In this document: piece after piece, positions 52,600 to 60,845 of the stretch
How positions within the stretch are numbered: the first letter of the stretch is position 1
Layout: each line of letters begins with the position of its first letter
Assembly: GCF_900182935.1 (NCBI RefSeq)
Contig: NZ_FXUE01000001.1
Location: forward strand, 744,001 to 808,000
Length of the DNA stretch: 64,000 nucleotides
Direction: 5' to 3'
From: Fibrobacter sp. UWB10
GTDB taxonomy: Bacteria > Fibrobacterota > Fibrobacteria > Fibrobacterales > Fibrobacteraceae
Notes under the pieces: model-generated
The model's input: the letters and a program-made list of their open reading frames with translations, nothing else
Told to the model about the DNA's origin: nothing
Database searches by the model: none
Made by a program: the position numbers and the translations under genes

Positions 52600-53529
52600 A
52601 TGTCTAACGGCAAGGTCATTCTTTACGCAAGCTACCAGACCGGGGAAAAACTCCCCGGGTATGTGCGGTTTGCGCTAAAGCACCTTGCCGAGACCGATTT
52701 TACCGTCATACTGCTCACGAACAAGCGTCCGCTTTCGGCAGAGACGATGTCGTTTCTGGAAGACAACGAAATCAAGCTTTACCTGACCGAAAATCACGGG
52801 TTTGATTTTGGCATGTGGCGCAGGTTCCTGAAGGACCTTGCCAACGGGCGCAACAACCTTGTGGAATTCAACAGCATCACTCGCCTGCTGCTCGTAAACG
52901 ATTCCATCGTATACTTCCAGAACAATTTCGCCGACTTTATCCGCCGCGCCGAAGCAAGTACCGCCGACGTGGTATCGCTCACGCAAAACGACGAAGTTCG
53001 CCCGCACTTGCAATCTTTCTTCTTGTACTTAAAGCAAGAGGCCTTAGGCGCCTTCTATTTGCATCTGTTGGAAACGCCCGAGCAAGAAACATTCTACGAT
53101 GTGGTAAACCGCTTGGAAATCGGCATGGCAAGCGTCTTTGAAGAAGCCGAAATCAAAACGGCATCGCTCTACAGCACGCATTTACCTGCCATGTTCGCCT
53201 ATCCCGAGCTGATTGCACAAGGAGGCGGATTTATCAAGCGCAAACTTTTGCAGTGCCGTTTTGACTTTAAGGAAAAAGTTCACTTTATTCGCCACGGCGC
53301 CTACAAAGCTTTAAATGCCGACTATCACAAGATGGTGATAGATGCAGGCCTTGCAAGCGACTTTAAAAAAGAATGGCTCCCGAAACATGTCGGAAGCTCT
53401 ACAACGCAAGCCATCGATAAAATCTGGCAAAAGGCGTTCTACAAAGTCGGCTGGCCCGTGCTCCGCACCGCCATCAAAACCAAATACAAGATTCTAAACA
53501 GGAAACTCGAAGGCGACGAGTATAAATAA
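52600..53529 (+). CDS. RgpF-like rhamnan synthesis protein
   Basis: A 309-residue soluble protein of the RgpF (rhamnan synthesis F) family, which is glycosyltransferase-like: ILYASYQTGEKLPGYVRFALKHLAETDFTVILLTNKRPL, ENHGFDFGMWRRFL, TRLLLVNDSIVYFQ, VVSLTQNDEVRPHLQSFFLYLKQEAL. RgpF adds side chains or helps assemble rhamnose-containing surface polysaccharides. It begins 3 bases after rnr and ends before a strong terminator, so it closes that operon. The N-terminal part lacks an obvious DxD. Sugar and acceptor unknown. Confidence 0.82.
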   Translation: MSNGKVILYASYQTGEKLPGYVRFALKHLAETDFTVILLTNKRPLSAETMSFLEDNEIKLYLTENHGFDFGMWRRFLKDLANGRNNLVEFNSITRLLLVNDSIVYFQNNFADFIRRAEASTADVVSLTQNDEVRPHLQSFFLYLKQEALGAFYLHLLETPEQETFYDVVNRLEIGMASVFEEAEIKTASLYSTHLPAMFAYPELIAQGGGFIKRKLLQCRFDFKEKVHFIRHGAYKALNADYHKMVIDAGLASDFKKEWLPKHVGSSTTQAIDKIWQKAFYKVGWPVLRTAIKTKYKILNRKLEGDEYK

Positions 53530-53544
53530 ATTTTGTTACTATGC

Positions 53545-53575
53545 AAAAAGCTCCCGAAAAAATCGGGAGCTTTTT
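53545..53575. terminator. Bidirectional rho-independent terminator
   Basis: AAAAAGCTCCCGA-AAAAA-TCGGGAGCTTTTT: a long symmetrical stem between the convergent rgpF-like and yidC genes. Confidence 0.92.
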
Positions 53576-53596
53576 CAGTATAAATTTTGAGTGCAA

Positions 53597-55444
53597 TTAC
53601 TTCACGATTTCGGCGTCGACAACCTTCTTACCGTTCACGGTTTTCGGACTATTATTGCCGTTATCGCGGCGAATTATCTTGTACTGAATAATGCTCCAGA
53701 AGTTAGACACAATCCAGTAGAGCACAAGGCCAGAGGGCATCACTGCGCTGAACAGGAACATCATAGCAGGCATCATCCACACCATCATCTTCTGCTGGGC
53801 AGGATCCATAGCGCCGTTGCCGCTCATAGTCACCTTAGTTTGGAAGTAGGTCGTTACCACCATGATCCACGGGAGGAGAGCGAGGCCATCGGGCATAATG
53901 AACGGAATGCTGAAGCCATGGAAAATCACGTCGCTACGGCTAAGGTCGGTAATCCAGAGGAATGCCGGCATACCGCGGAGTTCGACAGCGCGACCGAGCA
54001 CGAAGAAGAGGCCCATAAAGATCGGCATCTGGATAATCATCGGGAGGCAGCCACCGGTGCAGCTAGCGAGCGGGTTCACACCGTTCTTGGCGTAGAGTTC
54101 CATGACAGCGGCCTGCTTCTTCTGCGGATCGCTACGGTACTTCACGTTGATTTCGTCGAGCTGCGGTTTGAGCTTGCTCATAGCAGAAGTCGACTTGAGC
54201 TGCTTGATGGTGAACGGGGTCGTAATACCGCGAACAATGAAGGTCACGAGGATAATGGCGACACCGTAGTTCGGAATAATCGAGTAGAAGAACTTGAGCA
54301 ACTTGAGCAACATGGCGCAAATCCACACGAACCACACGCTGGAACCCGGGAACCACTTGGAACCGGTCACGATGATTTTTTCGTAGCCCTGGCCGAGAGA
54401 TTCAACTTCGGACCATTCGAGCGGGAGCACCATGAAGTTGTAAGCAACGGAATCACCGCGAACAGCGTCTGCAATGGAGAGGCTGTAGGTACCCGGATCC
54501 GGGTTGCCTTCGGTGGCGGTGTTAATGTGCTTGGCCTTGACCTGTGCGGGCACCGGAGAATCGAACTGCACCGACATAGCCACATACTTACGACGCATGC
54601 CGACCCAGTAGTAGTTGGCGTTGTCGAAGGTCATGGCGTCAGAGAAGGTTTCGCGTTCGGTGATTTCGTTATTCTTGAAAATCACTTCGCTAAAGAAATA
54701 GCTTGTACCGCCGAAGCTCTTGCCCTTCGGAATGATTTCGGTTTCACGCATGCCGCCCTTCCAAGAGAGCTCGTAATTTTCGACGCGGAAACCCTTGAAC
54801 TTGTTCACCTGACGGACAGCGACGCCAGCCTTGGTAAAGCCGTAGCTACGCACCAGCTGGTTGCCATTAGCATCGGTAAAGACAAACTGAACCGTGGTAT
54901 CGTTTTCGACATTGATCCATTCCGGAGCGTCTACATTGAACATGACATCGGAAAGGTCAGCACCGCCGAGCTTCAGGTCGAGGGCACCGAGAGTCGTATC
55001 TTGAATGAGTTCGGGGAAATGGTTTGCGGAATCCGGCAGGGCCTTCACGATGACGCTCTGGACCTTACCGCCCTTGTTAGAAAGGGTCATGATGAACTTG
55101 TCGGTTTCGACCGTAACCGTGCGCTGGGCAATCGGCTTCGGAGCTTCTGCTGCGGCGGAGTCGTTTGCGGCAACCGTGGAATCCTTCACGACGCTATCGG
55201 CAGCTGCGTTTGCGGCACCGAGAACCGGGGCAGCCTTGACTTCGGCCGTGGAGCCCGGGAGCACGAGTCCGCTTGCAGACGGAGCTTCGGCAGAATCGGC
55301 GACCTGAGCGGCAGCTTCCTTGGCTGCGGCTTGCTTTGCGAGCTTGGCCTTTTCGGCAGCTTCGTTATTTGCGCTGGTCGTCATGAACCACCAAATCATG
55401 ATGGCACCGATAAGGATGGATCCGATGAGAGTATTCTTGTTCAT
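53597..55444 (-). CDS. yidC: Membrane protein insertase YidC
   Basis: A 615-residue YidC of the Gram-negative type. An N-terminal helix (LIGSILIGAIMIWWFM), an Ala-rich linker, a large periplasmic beta-sandwich (residues about 90-350) and the C-terminal five-helix insertase core (PNYGVAIILVTFIVRGITTPFTIKQLKSTSAMSKLKPQLDEINVKYRSDPQKKQ; GGCLPMIIQMPIFMGLFFVLGRAVELRG). The ATG at 55444 overlaps the yidD stop (TGATG); a GTG one codon upstream is possible. It inserts and folds inner membrane proteins. Lies in the conserved rpmH-rnpA-yidD-yidC block. Confidence 0.95.
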   Translation of the reverse strand: MNKNTLIGSILIGAIMIWWFMTTSANNEAAEKAKLAKQAAAKEAAAQVADSAEAPSASGLVLPGSTAEVKAAPVLGAANAAADSVVKDSTVAANDSAAAEAPKPIAQRTVTVETDKFIMTLSNKGGKVQSVIVKALPDSANHFPELIQDTTLGALDLKLGGADLSDVMFNVDAPEWINVENDTTVQFVFTDANGNQLVRSYGFTKAGVAVRQVNKFKGFRVENYELSWKGGMRETEIIPKGKSFGGTSYFFSEVIFKNNEITERETFSDAMTFDNANYYWVGMRRKYVAMSVQFDSPVPAQVKAKHINTATEGNPDPGTYSLSIADAVRGDSVAYNFMVLPLEWSEVESLGQGYEKIIVTGSKWFPGSSVWFVWICAMLLKLLKFFYSIIPNYGVAIILVTFIVRGITTPFTIKQLKSTSAMSKLKPQLDEINVKYRSDPQKKQAAVMELYAKNGVNPLASCTGGCLPMIIQMPIFMGLFFVLGRAVELRGMPAFLWITDLSRSDVIFHGFSIPFIMPDGLALLPWIMVVTTYFQTKVTMSGNGAMDPAQQKMMVWMMPAMMFLFSAVMPSGLVLYWIVSNFWSIIQYKIIRRDNGNNSPKTVNGKKVVDAEIVK

Positions 55445-55698
55445 CACTTTTCCTTTTTGGGCGGGACCGGGTCATAGCCGCCCTTGCAAAACGGGTTGCA
55501 CCTTAAAATTCTAAAAGCCGCAAGATAGAAACCTTTAAACACCCCGTGCACCTTGATGGCCTCGATCGCATACTGCGAGCACGTCGGCTGGAACCTGCAC
55601 ACCCCATGAAAGAAAAACGGGTGAATCAACTGGTACAGCCGGATAGGGACTATCAAAAGGGTCTTTGCGACCTCGTTAACCTTGTGCGTCCAGGCCAT
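55444..55698 (-). CDS. yidD: Membrane protein insertion efficiency factor YidD
   Basis: An 84-residue protein with the YidD signature: [60 protein letters not shown]. Conserved PTCSQYA and [14 protein letters not shown] are complete. It is an amphipathic inner-membrane-associated protein that helps YidC. Its start overlaps the rnpA end by 23 bases and its stop overlaps the yidC start. Confidence 0.95.
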   Translation of the reverse strand: MAWTHKVNEVAKTLLIVPIRLYQLIHPFFFHGVCRFQPTCSQYAIEAIKVHGVFKGFYLAAFRILRCNPFCKGGYDPVPPKKEK

Positions 55699-56026
55699 CG
55701 GTCCATTCCATTTTCTTGAACACCTTGAGCGCCGATTCGCGCATGCGTTCCGAAGACATCACCTCGGAATTGTCGCTCACAATGATCATTGCCCACACGG
55801 GCTTTGCGATATGGGGAACCCTTTCAAAAAACAGGGGCCGCAGTAATCTACGGCACTTGTTGCGGTAAACAGCGTTACCGTTCTTCTTTTTTGCCAAAAA
55901 GCAAAAACGACAAAAACCGTCCGGGCTTTCAATCCAACGCATCGTGAAAGACGGCGTGCGGATGAACTTCCCATGGACGGCTACTTGCCGATAAGCTGGC
56001 TGGTTAGGCAGCCTATAGGAGCGCAA
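55676..56026 (-). CDS. rnpA: Ribonuclease P protein component
   Basis: A 116-residue divergent RnpA. The conserved RNR-type motif is present as [25 protein letters not shown], followed by [31 protein letters not shown], and the N-terminal [18 protein letters not shown] corresponds to the R-L-x-x-x-x-D-F-x-x-V segment. It binds RNase P RNA to mature tRNA 5' ends. The likely start is a TTG at 56026 (the frame has a stop at 56045-56047, inside the rpmH stop, and no ATG before TTG). It lies 18 bases after rpmH and overlaps yidD. Confidence 0.85.
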   Translation of the reverse strand: MRSYRLPNQPAYRQVAVHGKFIRTPSFTMRWIESPDGFCRFCFLAKKKNGNAVYRNKCRRLLRPLFFERVPHIAKPVWAMIIVSDNSEVMSSERMRESALKVFKKMEWTDGLDAQG

Positions 56027-56044
56027 CGAGGCTATGAGCCAATC

Positions 56045-56200
56045 CTACTTTTTGTAGATGGTGTCGCTCACGGTGAGGCGCTTGCGACCCTTGGCGCGAC
56101 GACGGCTCAGAACAGCACGACCCCAACGGTCTTCCATGCGGGCACGGAAACCATGCTTGTTGGCGCGCTTACGATTATGAGGCTGGAATGTTCTTTTCAT
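56045..56200 (-). CDS. rpmH: 50S ribosomal protein L34
   Basis: A 51-residue protein read by eye from the minus strand: [24 protein letters not shown], then [17 protein letters not shown] and a short C-terminal extension (SDTIYKK). The KRTFQPxNRKRxxxHGFRxRM block is the L34 hallmark. It is a little longer than the usual 44-46 residues. AAGG precedes the ATG at 56200. First gene of the rpmH-rnpA-yidD-yidC unit. Confidence 0.97.
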   Translation of the reverse strand: MKRTFQPHNRKRANKHGFRARMEDRWGRAVLSRRRAKGRKRLTVSDTIYKK

Positions 56201-56334
56201 TGTAGTAACCTTTAGTAAAAGTCAAATTTTTGAGTCTCAAAATTAGAAAAATTCCTAGATAAATCAAGGGGTCAAGGGGCCTCGTAAGCAAGTTTTACGG
56301 ACATTTTTCACCTTTCCCCCGCGGGCCCTTCAAT

Positions 56335-56354
56335 TTATCAACAATCTATCAACA
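56335..56354. promoter_or_regulatory. Two DnaA-box-like 9-mers upstream of rpmH
   Basis: TTATCAACA (56335-56343) and CTATCAACA (56346-56354) lie one helical turn apart in the spacer between rpmH and the divergent lipoprotein gene. TTATCAACA differs from the strong DnaA box TTATCCACA at one base. rpmH is next to oriC in many bacteria, but dnaA is not seen here. Confidence 0.35.
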
Positions 56355-56425
56355 CCTTTAAAAATCGCAACCAGAATCTACTGTCGATTTTGACATTTTC
56401 ATTTTAGTTATATTTCCCGGCGATT

Positions 56426-57634
56426 ATGAAGAAGAAAATCCTACTTTCCCTTTCGATTTCTGCTTTGGCCCTCTTTGGTTGCACCAAGGGGCTCAAGCCT
56501 AACGACCCGGATGTGTACAAGACCAAGACGGGTATTATCGGCGTGTTCCGCCAGTCGGCATTCTACTGCGAAAACGTAATGCCGCAATACATAACGCTTG
56601 GCGCCCAGAAAGTGATCGTGAAACCGGGCTGGAGCAACGAACAGGACAACCTGTTCATTAGCGAAATGAAGCCAGGCATCGCTCCGCTGTACAGCTACGA
56701 ATACTCCTGCGGCGAAGACGAAACCAAGCTGAAACTCGACACGACCGACAACGGCAAGAAACCTTTCCCGTACGCCGTGAAGATTCCGGACCAGGGATTC
56801 TGCAAGATCGTGATTTCGTTCCTCGAAAACGACAACCTGTTCTCGCACAACGACGACCTTTTGAGCGAATACTTCGAAAAGAACGAAGTGGCCGCCGGTT
56901 ACCCGAACATTCCGTACTGCGACGTGATCGACACCAAGGGTAGCGTGGTGACCTTCATGAACCGCGACTCGCTTTACCGCGAACAATACAACGCCGCTCG
57001 CGAAAAGGCAAAGAACCTGGGTGCCGAAGACATTCAACCGCTGGTTACCATCGGCGAAGGCTCCGACTTGGCTAGCTTGAGCGGCGACAACACTCAAGTC
57101 GTGCTGGTAACTTGGCACAACGACGGCGAGCGATTCAAAGACGGCGAAATCACACACTTGAAAGATGACGAAGTGCTTTGGTCCTTCACCGACAAAGAAT
57201 TCTTGAAATGGTTCCGCGAAAATCACGACAAGGTGGACAACTGGGATATCCGTTTGAAGCAGCTTTTAGGCAAGTCGCCCGACACCGACAACAGGTACTT
57301 TACCGTATTCTGGGTACGAGTGACCGACGTGTTCCGCCCGGCATTCTTCCCCGAAATCAACACCGACATGATGAATACCGCCTTCACGAACACTCTTGAA
57401 GAAGACACAAGCGAAAACGCCATGTGGTTCAAGAACTGGTTCGACAAGACGAATGCTTCTGCTTACCGCAAAGACGGATTCCCGTGGACACGCCTTGGCT
57501 ACACCTACGACTGGGGCAATCCGGACAGCAAGTACGGTCTTTCGGAATTCATTGTGAAGGAAGGTGCCGAAATCGAGGTGAAGTTCACCCGCAAGAACCG
57601 CGCATTCCTCACCTGGATGAAAGACAGAATGTAA
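56426..57634 (+). CDS. Lipoprotein of unknown function
   Basis: A 402-residue exported lipoprotein with signal MKKKILLSLSISALALFGC and lipobox LFGC. The mature protein is mixed alpha/beta with many charged and aromatic residues (FYCENVMPQYITLG, SFTDKEFLKWFREN, GFPWTRLGYTYDWGNPDSKYGLSEFIVKEGAEIEV). No domain is recognised. Four cysteines other than the lipid Cys occur. It diverges from rpmH and ends ahead of a cluster of three hairpin-repeat elements. The start at 56426 gives a typical signal peptide. Confidence 0.72.
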   Translation: MKKKILLSLSISALALFGCTKGLKPNDPDVYKTKTGIIGVFRQSAFYCENVMPQYITLGAQKVIVKPGWSNEQDNLFISEMKPGIAPLYSYEYSCGEDETKLKLDTTDNGKKPFPYAVKIPDQGFCKIVISFLENDNLFSHNDDLLSEYFEKNEVAAGYPNIPYCDVIDTKGSVVTFMNRDSLYREQYNAAREKAKNLGAEDIQPLVTIGEGSDLASLSGDNTQVVLVTWHNDGERFKDGEITHLKDDEVLWSFTDKEFLKWFRENHDKVDNWDIRLKQLLGKSPDTDNRYFTVFWVRVTDVFRPAFFPEINTDMMNTAFTNTLEEDTSENAMWFKNWFDKTNASAYRKDGFPWTRLGYTYDWGNPDSKYGLSEFIVKEGAEIEVKFTRKNRAFLTWMKDRM

Positions 57635-57663
57635 TATCCAACAAAAAGAAATTCTTTTTTGTT

Positions 57664-57691
57664 GCCACACGGATGGTACTAAATGCTAGGC
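57664..57691 (-). repeat. Degenerate hairpin element with GTGTGGC tail (copy D)
   Basis: On the minus strand the tail CCATCCGTGTGGC is present (57676-57664), but the stem upstream is reduced to CTAGCATTTAG. A partial copy of the family. Confidence 0.45.
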
Positions 57692-57743
57692 TCAAAAATA
57701 GACTTGCAAGCAATCCTGCTTCACTCGCCTTACGCATTTATTG

Positions 57744-57763
57744 GGAATCACTAACGTGATTCC
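57744..57763 (-). repeat. Variable-stem hairpin (copy E, tail lost)
   Basis: On the minus strand GGAATCAC-GTTA-GTGATTCC, the same loop and nearly the same arms as copy A, but the tail diverges after CAAT. On the plus strand a TTTTT run follows, so it could also terminate the lipoprotein gene. Confidence 0.6.
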
Positions 57764-57798
57764 TTTTTCGTATCATTTTATTCAATCAACAAAATTCA

Positions 57799-57831
57799 GA
57801 TTTTACGTTAGTAAAATCGAATCAGTGTGAC
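57799..57831 (+). repeat. Variable-stem hairpin element with GTGTGAC tail (copy F)
   Basis: GATTTTAC-GTTA-GTAAAATC then GAATCAGTGTGAC. The tail overlaps the last codons of trmB on the other strand. Confidence 0.7.
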
Positions 57832-58553
57832 ACAAGAACCTTGTATAATTCCTGGCCGGCGGATTGATACTTACGTTCAAAAGCGGTTTCCGGATTTTCA
57901 GGATCAAAGGCGCCAAGTTCCACCTTGAACCGAAGCGAAAGCGCATTACCGAGGACATGAGCGGCTTCGGCGAATTCGCGGGCATAGATATCCCAATTGG
58001 TGCGGAGTTCCGTCACCGGGCTCAGGCGAAGTAACGTCGGAAAAATCGGATGCAAATGAAAACGCCGAGTCGCCTCGCTTTCCTTAGGCCACGGGTTCGG
58101 GTAATAGAGCGCATGGTGCAAGATTCGCCACTCGCCCGCATCTACTTTTTCAATCGCCAGGCGCCAAAAGTCCAAGAGTTCGGCGCGCACCCAGAAGGCA
58201 TTTGCCGGAACATCGCAAGAACCGCCCGCCGAAACTTCGAGCTGTCGTTCATTGCCAGCTTTCGAGAGTCGAACCGCCGACTTGTCGATTCCGATGACCG
58301 GAACATTCGGGAATTTCTTTGCCAAATGCAGAGAGCTTTCGCCGGTACCACAGCCCGAATCCAGCACGAGATCCAAGCGCCCTGTAGCCCTAGCCCCATA
58401 AAAAGAGCGCACGAAGTCCGAGGCCTTGTCAAACGCTTCGCGGGTATGGTCCGCCACCGGACGCAAAAAAGTCGTGGCAGCGTACTTACGCACCACGGCT
58501 TCTAAATTCTTGTATATATCGTCTTGGTTGCTGGTTACAGAGCGGACTGTCAC
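57822..58553 (-). CDS. trmB: tRNA (guanine-N7-)-methyltransferase
   Basis: A 243-residue class I SAM methyltransferase of the TrmB family: LVLDSGCGTGESSLHLAKKFPNVPVIGIDKSAVRLSKA (SAM site), then YYPNPWPKESEATRRFHLHPIFPTLL, the TrmB N-P-(D/W)-P-W-P-K-x-x-H-x-K/R-R-R-type block. It methylates G46 in the tRNA variable loop. The start is taken as the GTG at 58553, coupled to the preceding stop (TAGTG); a TTG four codons earlier is possible. Its 3' end overlaps hairpin copy F. Confidence 0.88.
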   Translation of the reverse strand: MTVRSVTSNQDDIYKNLEAVVRKYAATTFLRPVADHTREAFDKASDFVRSFYGARATGRLDLVLDSGCGTGESSLHLAKKFPNVPVIGIDKSAVRLSKAGNERQLEVSAGGSCDVPANAFWVRAELLDFWRLAIEKVDAGEWRILHHALYYPNPWPKESEATRRFHLHPIFPTLLRLSPVTELRTNWDIYAREFAEAAHVLGNALSLRFKVELGAFDPENPETAFERKYQSAGQELYKVLVSH

Positions 58554-59788
58554 TACTTTTCCCAAATGGAGAGGCGATCGCCACCAATGAGTTCGACGTC
58601 GTCAAGCCAGACTTCTGCGTAGCCGTTGATCGTCTTGAAATCCCATGCCAACTGGTTCACGCACTTGAAAGCGCCCTTGTCACCATTCAGCGGCACACTC
58701 ACGCGCACCCATTCGTTTTCAAGACCGTATTCGAACTGAATCAACTTCTGGTGAGCCGGTTCCAAATTAGAATCGATAATGTTAAAGACAATAGAGCCGA
58801 TTCCCTTAATGCGGAAGGCGACAGAATCCACCGACGAAATATCGTTGCAAAGCGCCTTGTCACTCTTGCCAAGTTCGACACCCATGGTTGCCCAGGCAGA
58901 AATCGCATTTCCGGCCGAATCTTCAGTCGCATAGCCGAAATGGGCTGCCACGTGAGCCGAGATGTTGCCGTTTTCGTTAGCAAGCGTAAAGAGATGGTTT
59001 TCACCAATCACAAAGTCAGGAGTCACATTCTCGGCAAAGTCAAAATACCACCAACCACCGTCGTAGGTACGCGCAGGCATAAAGCGATTCTGGTAGTTAG
59101 AATCCTGGAAGTCTTCCAGCAACAGGGCTCGACTTTCGTTGGCAAACGTGCTAGACTCAGTCTTTTCGCCAGCCACGACCTTCAAATAGGTACTGCTCGT
59201 ATCGCGGTCATCAATGTCCGAAATGAACACAAGGCTCAAGGCGCCTTCGGGAAGGGAATCCAGCGTAAAGACACCGTCGACCACCTTGGCGGAATGGCCC
59301 AGGCCGCGGACCTTGACAACACCGTTAGCGGAGTCGCCCACCACGCCAGAAACAGCGGCCATCTTTTTCAGTTGGTCCTTGCCCAAATCGACACTGGCGC
59401 CAGAAACGCTCACCAGCATCTGCAGGGCTTCGCCGTCAAGTTTCGCTTCGAGAGTGTAATCACCGTCGGCAACGCCTTCAATAGTCACAACACCCTTCTT
59501 GTCGGCTTCGGCAGAGTATGCCTTTTCGACGTCCAGGCCTTCGCTATCCATAAGGCGAACCTTAGCAAGAGCTGCAGGCGTTTTATCGGCTGTGATAATC
59601 TGGGCTGTAATGGCGTTTCCCGCTTCGGTACCGCTCGGGCCACCGCCCGCTGTTTTGGTTTCACCGCACGCCGAAAGACCAAGCCCAAAGGAAAGGGCAA
59701 GAATCGAAGTCGCAGTGAACTTAGCCATATTTGCGGGGCTATTCTTTAGCACATTCCAAAAATAGAAATTTTCGTTGAGGTTGCGCAT
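58553..59788 (-). CDS. Carboxypeptidase-regulatory-like lipoprotein downstream of a TIGR02147 regulator
   Basis: A 411-residue surface lipoprotein with lipobox LSAC. Residues about 55-230 hold two Ig-like/carboxypeptidase-regulatory domains (AQIITADKTPAALAKVRLMDSEG, KKGVVTIEGVADGDYTLEAKLDGEALQMLVSVSG, ISGVVGDSANGVVKVRG-like) and the rest a beta-sandwich with WWYFDFAENVTPDFVIG and GYAEVWLDDVELIGG, resembling a carbohydrate-binding jellyroll. The start at 59788 is coupled to the regulator stop (TAATG) with AAGGGGG before it, giving a 20-residue N-terminal extension before a classical signal that begins at the ATG at 59728. Likely a surface adhesin or glycan-binding lipoprotein. Confidence 0.72.
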   Translation of the reverse strand: MRNLNENFYFWNVLKNSPANMAKFTATSILALSFGLGLSACGETKTAGGGPSGTEAGNAITAQIITADKTPAALAKVRLMDSEGLDVEKAYSAEADKKGVVTIEGVADGDYTLEAKLDGEALQMLVSVSGASVDLGKDQLKKMAAVSGVVGDSANGVVKVRGLGHSAKVVDGVFTLDSLPEGALSLVFISDIDDRDTSSTYLKVVAGEKTESSTFANESRALLLEDFQDSNYQNRFMPARTYDGGWWYFDFAENVTPDFVIGENHLFTLANENGNISAHVAAHFGYATEDSAGNAISAWATMGVELGKSDKALCNDISSVDSVAFRIKGIGSIVFNIIDSNLEPAHQKLIQFEYGLENEWVRVSVPLNGDKGAFKCVNQLAWDFKTINGYAEVWLDDVELIGGDRLSIWEK

Positions 59789-60651
59789 TACACCCCCTTG
59801 TTTTGCGGAGCGGCTCCGGTATCGGGGTCGTCCACCTTGTCAGACAAAGGGAACATCGCAATATTTAAAGCATACACACGGTCAGCGCGTTCACTCTTGC
59901 GGGCAAACTGCAGCAAACCTCTACGGAATTCTTCGATACGGTGACGGATTTCAGGTAAATCAGATTCATCGGCAGTAAACACGACAGAAGAAATATCGCG
60001 TTCTTCGGGTTTGTGACGATCAATCGATTCCTGAGCAAGTTCAATTGTATGCCTGTGGAAGTCGCGAACCGCCTGGCTCTTGACTTCGCCACCCGTACTA
60101 ATAATCTGATCGGTAATGTTCCAACCGCCGTTGCCATCGGGCACGACAAGGCCAAGCTGCTTTAAAATGCCAAGGGCAGAGCGTGCTTCGTCCTGAGAAA
60201 TGGCAGGATTCAAGCTCTTGCCGAGCTTGCCGATATCGCTAGTATCCTTGGTAATGCCAATCAAGGCGCGGAGAGCGGCACAAGCCCAGCTGCCGAAATA
60301 CGAAAGTTCCGGCGTCGACAGGATTCGGGTTTCCATGGAACGCAATTCCATGAGTCGATAGTACAGTTCCGAAAGAGTCTGCTTGGCTTTGGTCTTGTTG
60401 AAACGGTATAAAGTCTTGAAATATTCGGCACGGCGATCATCAAGTCCGCAAATACGGATAAATGCCGGGAGCGTGCCTTCGTTCAAATGCCCTTCTTTCT
60501 GGAACACGCGCACAAGCCAGGCCGGGTCTACACCGGTCTTCTGGCCAAGATAGCGGTACGAGGTGAAGGGGCTGCCTTTCTTGGTTTCGACAAACCAATC
60601 CTTCAGGAACTCGCGGTATTCCAAATAGTCTAATACTTCGGGCATAGCCAT
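59788..60651 (-). CDS. TIGR02147-family (Fibrobacter paralogous) regulator
   Basis: A 287-residue soluble protein of the TIGR02147 family expanded in Fibrobacter: PEVLDYLEYREFLKDWFVETKKGSPFTSYRYLGQKTGVDPAWLVRVFQKEGHLNEGTL is an N-terminal helix-turn-helix-like region with the D-Y-x-x-Y-R-x-F-L-x-x-x-F signature. The C-terminal half is helical and contains IGKLGKSLNPAISQDEARSALGILKQLGLV, a winged-helix-like part. The family is usually predicted to regulate transcription of adjacent surface genes. It overlaps the lipoprotein gene (TAATG), so the pair forms one unit. The signal it senses is unknown. Confidence 0.85.
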   Translation of the reverse strand: MAMPEVLDYLEYREFLKDWFVETKKGSPFTSYRYLGQKTGVDPAWLVRVFQKEGHLNEGTLPAFIRICGLDDRRAEYFKTLYRFNKTKAKQTLSELYYRLMELRSMETRILSTPELSYFGSWACAALRALIGITKDTSDIGKLGKSLNPAISQDEARSALGILKQLGLVVPDGNGGWNITDQIISTGGEVKSQAVRDFHRHTIELAQESIDRHKPEERDISSVVFTADESDLPEIRHRIEEFRRGLLQFARKSERADRVYALNIAMFPLSDKVDDPDTGAAPQNKGV

Positions 60652-60845
60652 AATTTACCCAAATATAGATAGAAAATGTTTACAATCCGTTGAGAGTTAT
60701 AAAGTTCCGTTGCTTTTTTTACAACAGCAATTCTCAACACCCCCAAAGCCCCAAAAATGCGATTTTTAGGAAAATCCGCGAAATTCGTCTAATTTCAATG
60801 ATTTTGGCAGCGAAAACAGGCCACCGCGAGCAAAAACACCGCGTC

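Noticed and set aside
53591-55477. A 628-residue open frame opposite to yidC
   Set aside because: Rich in His, Arg and Glu with no domain; yidC on the other strand is unambiguous and in its conserved gene order.
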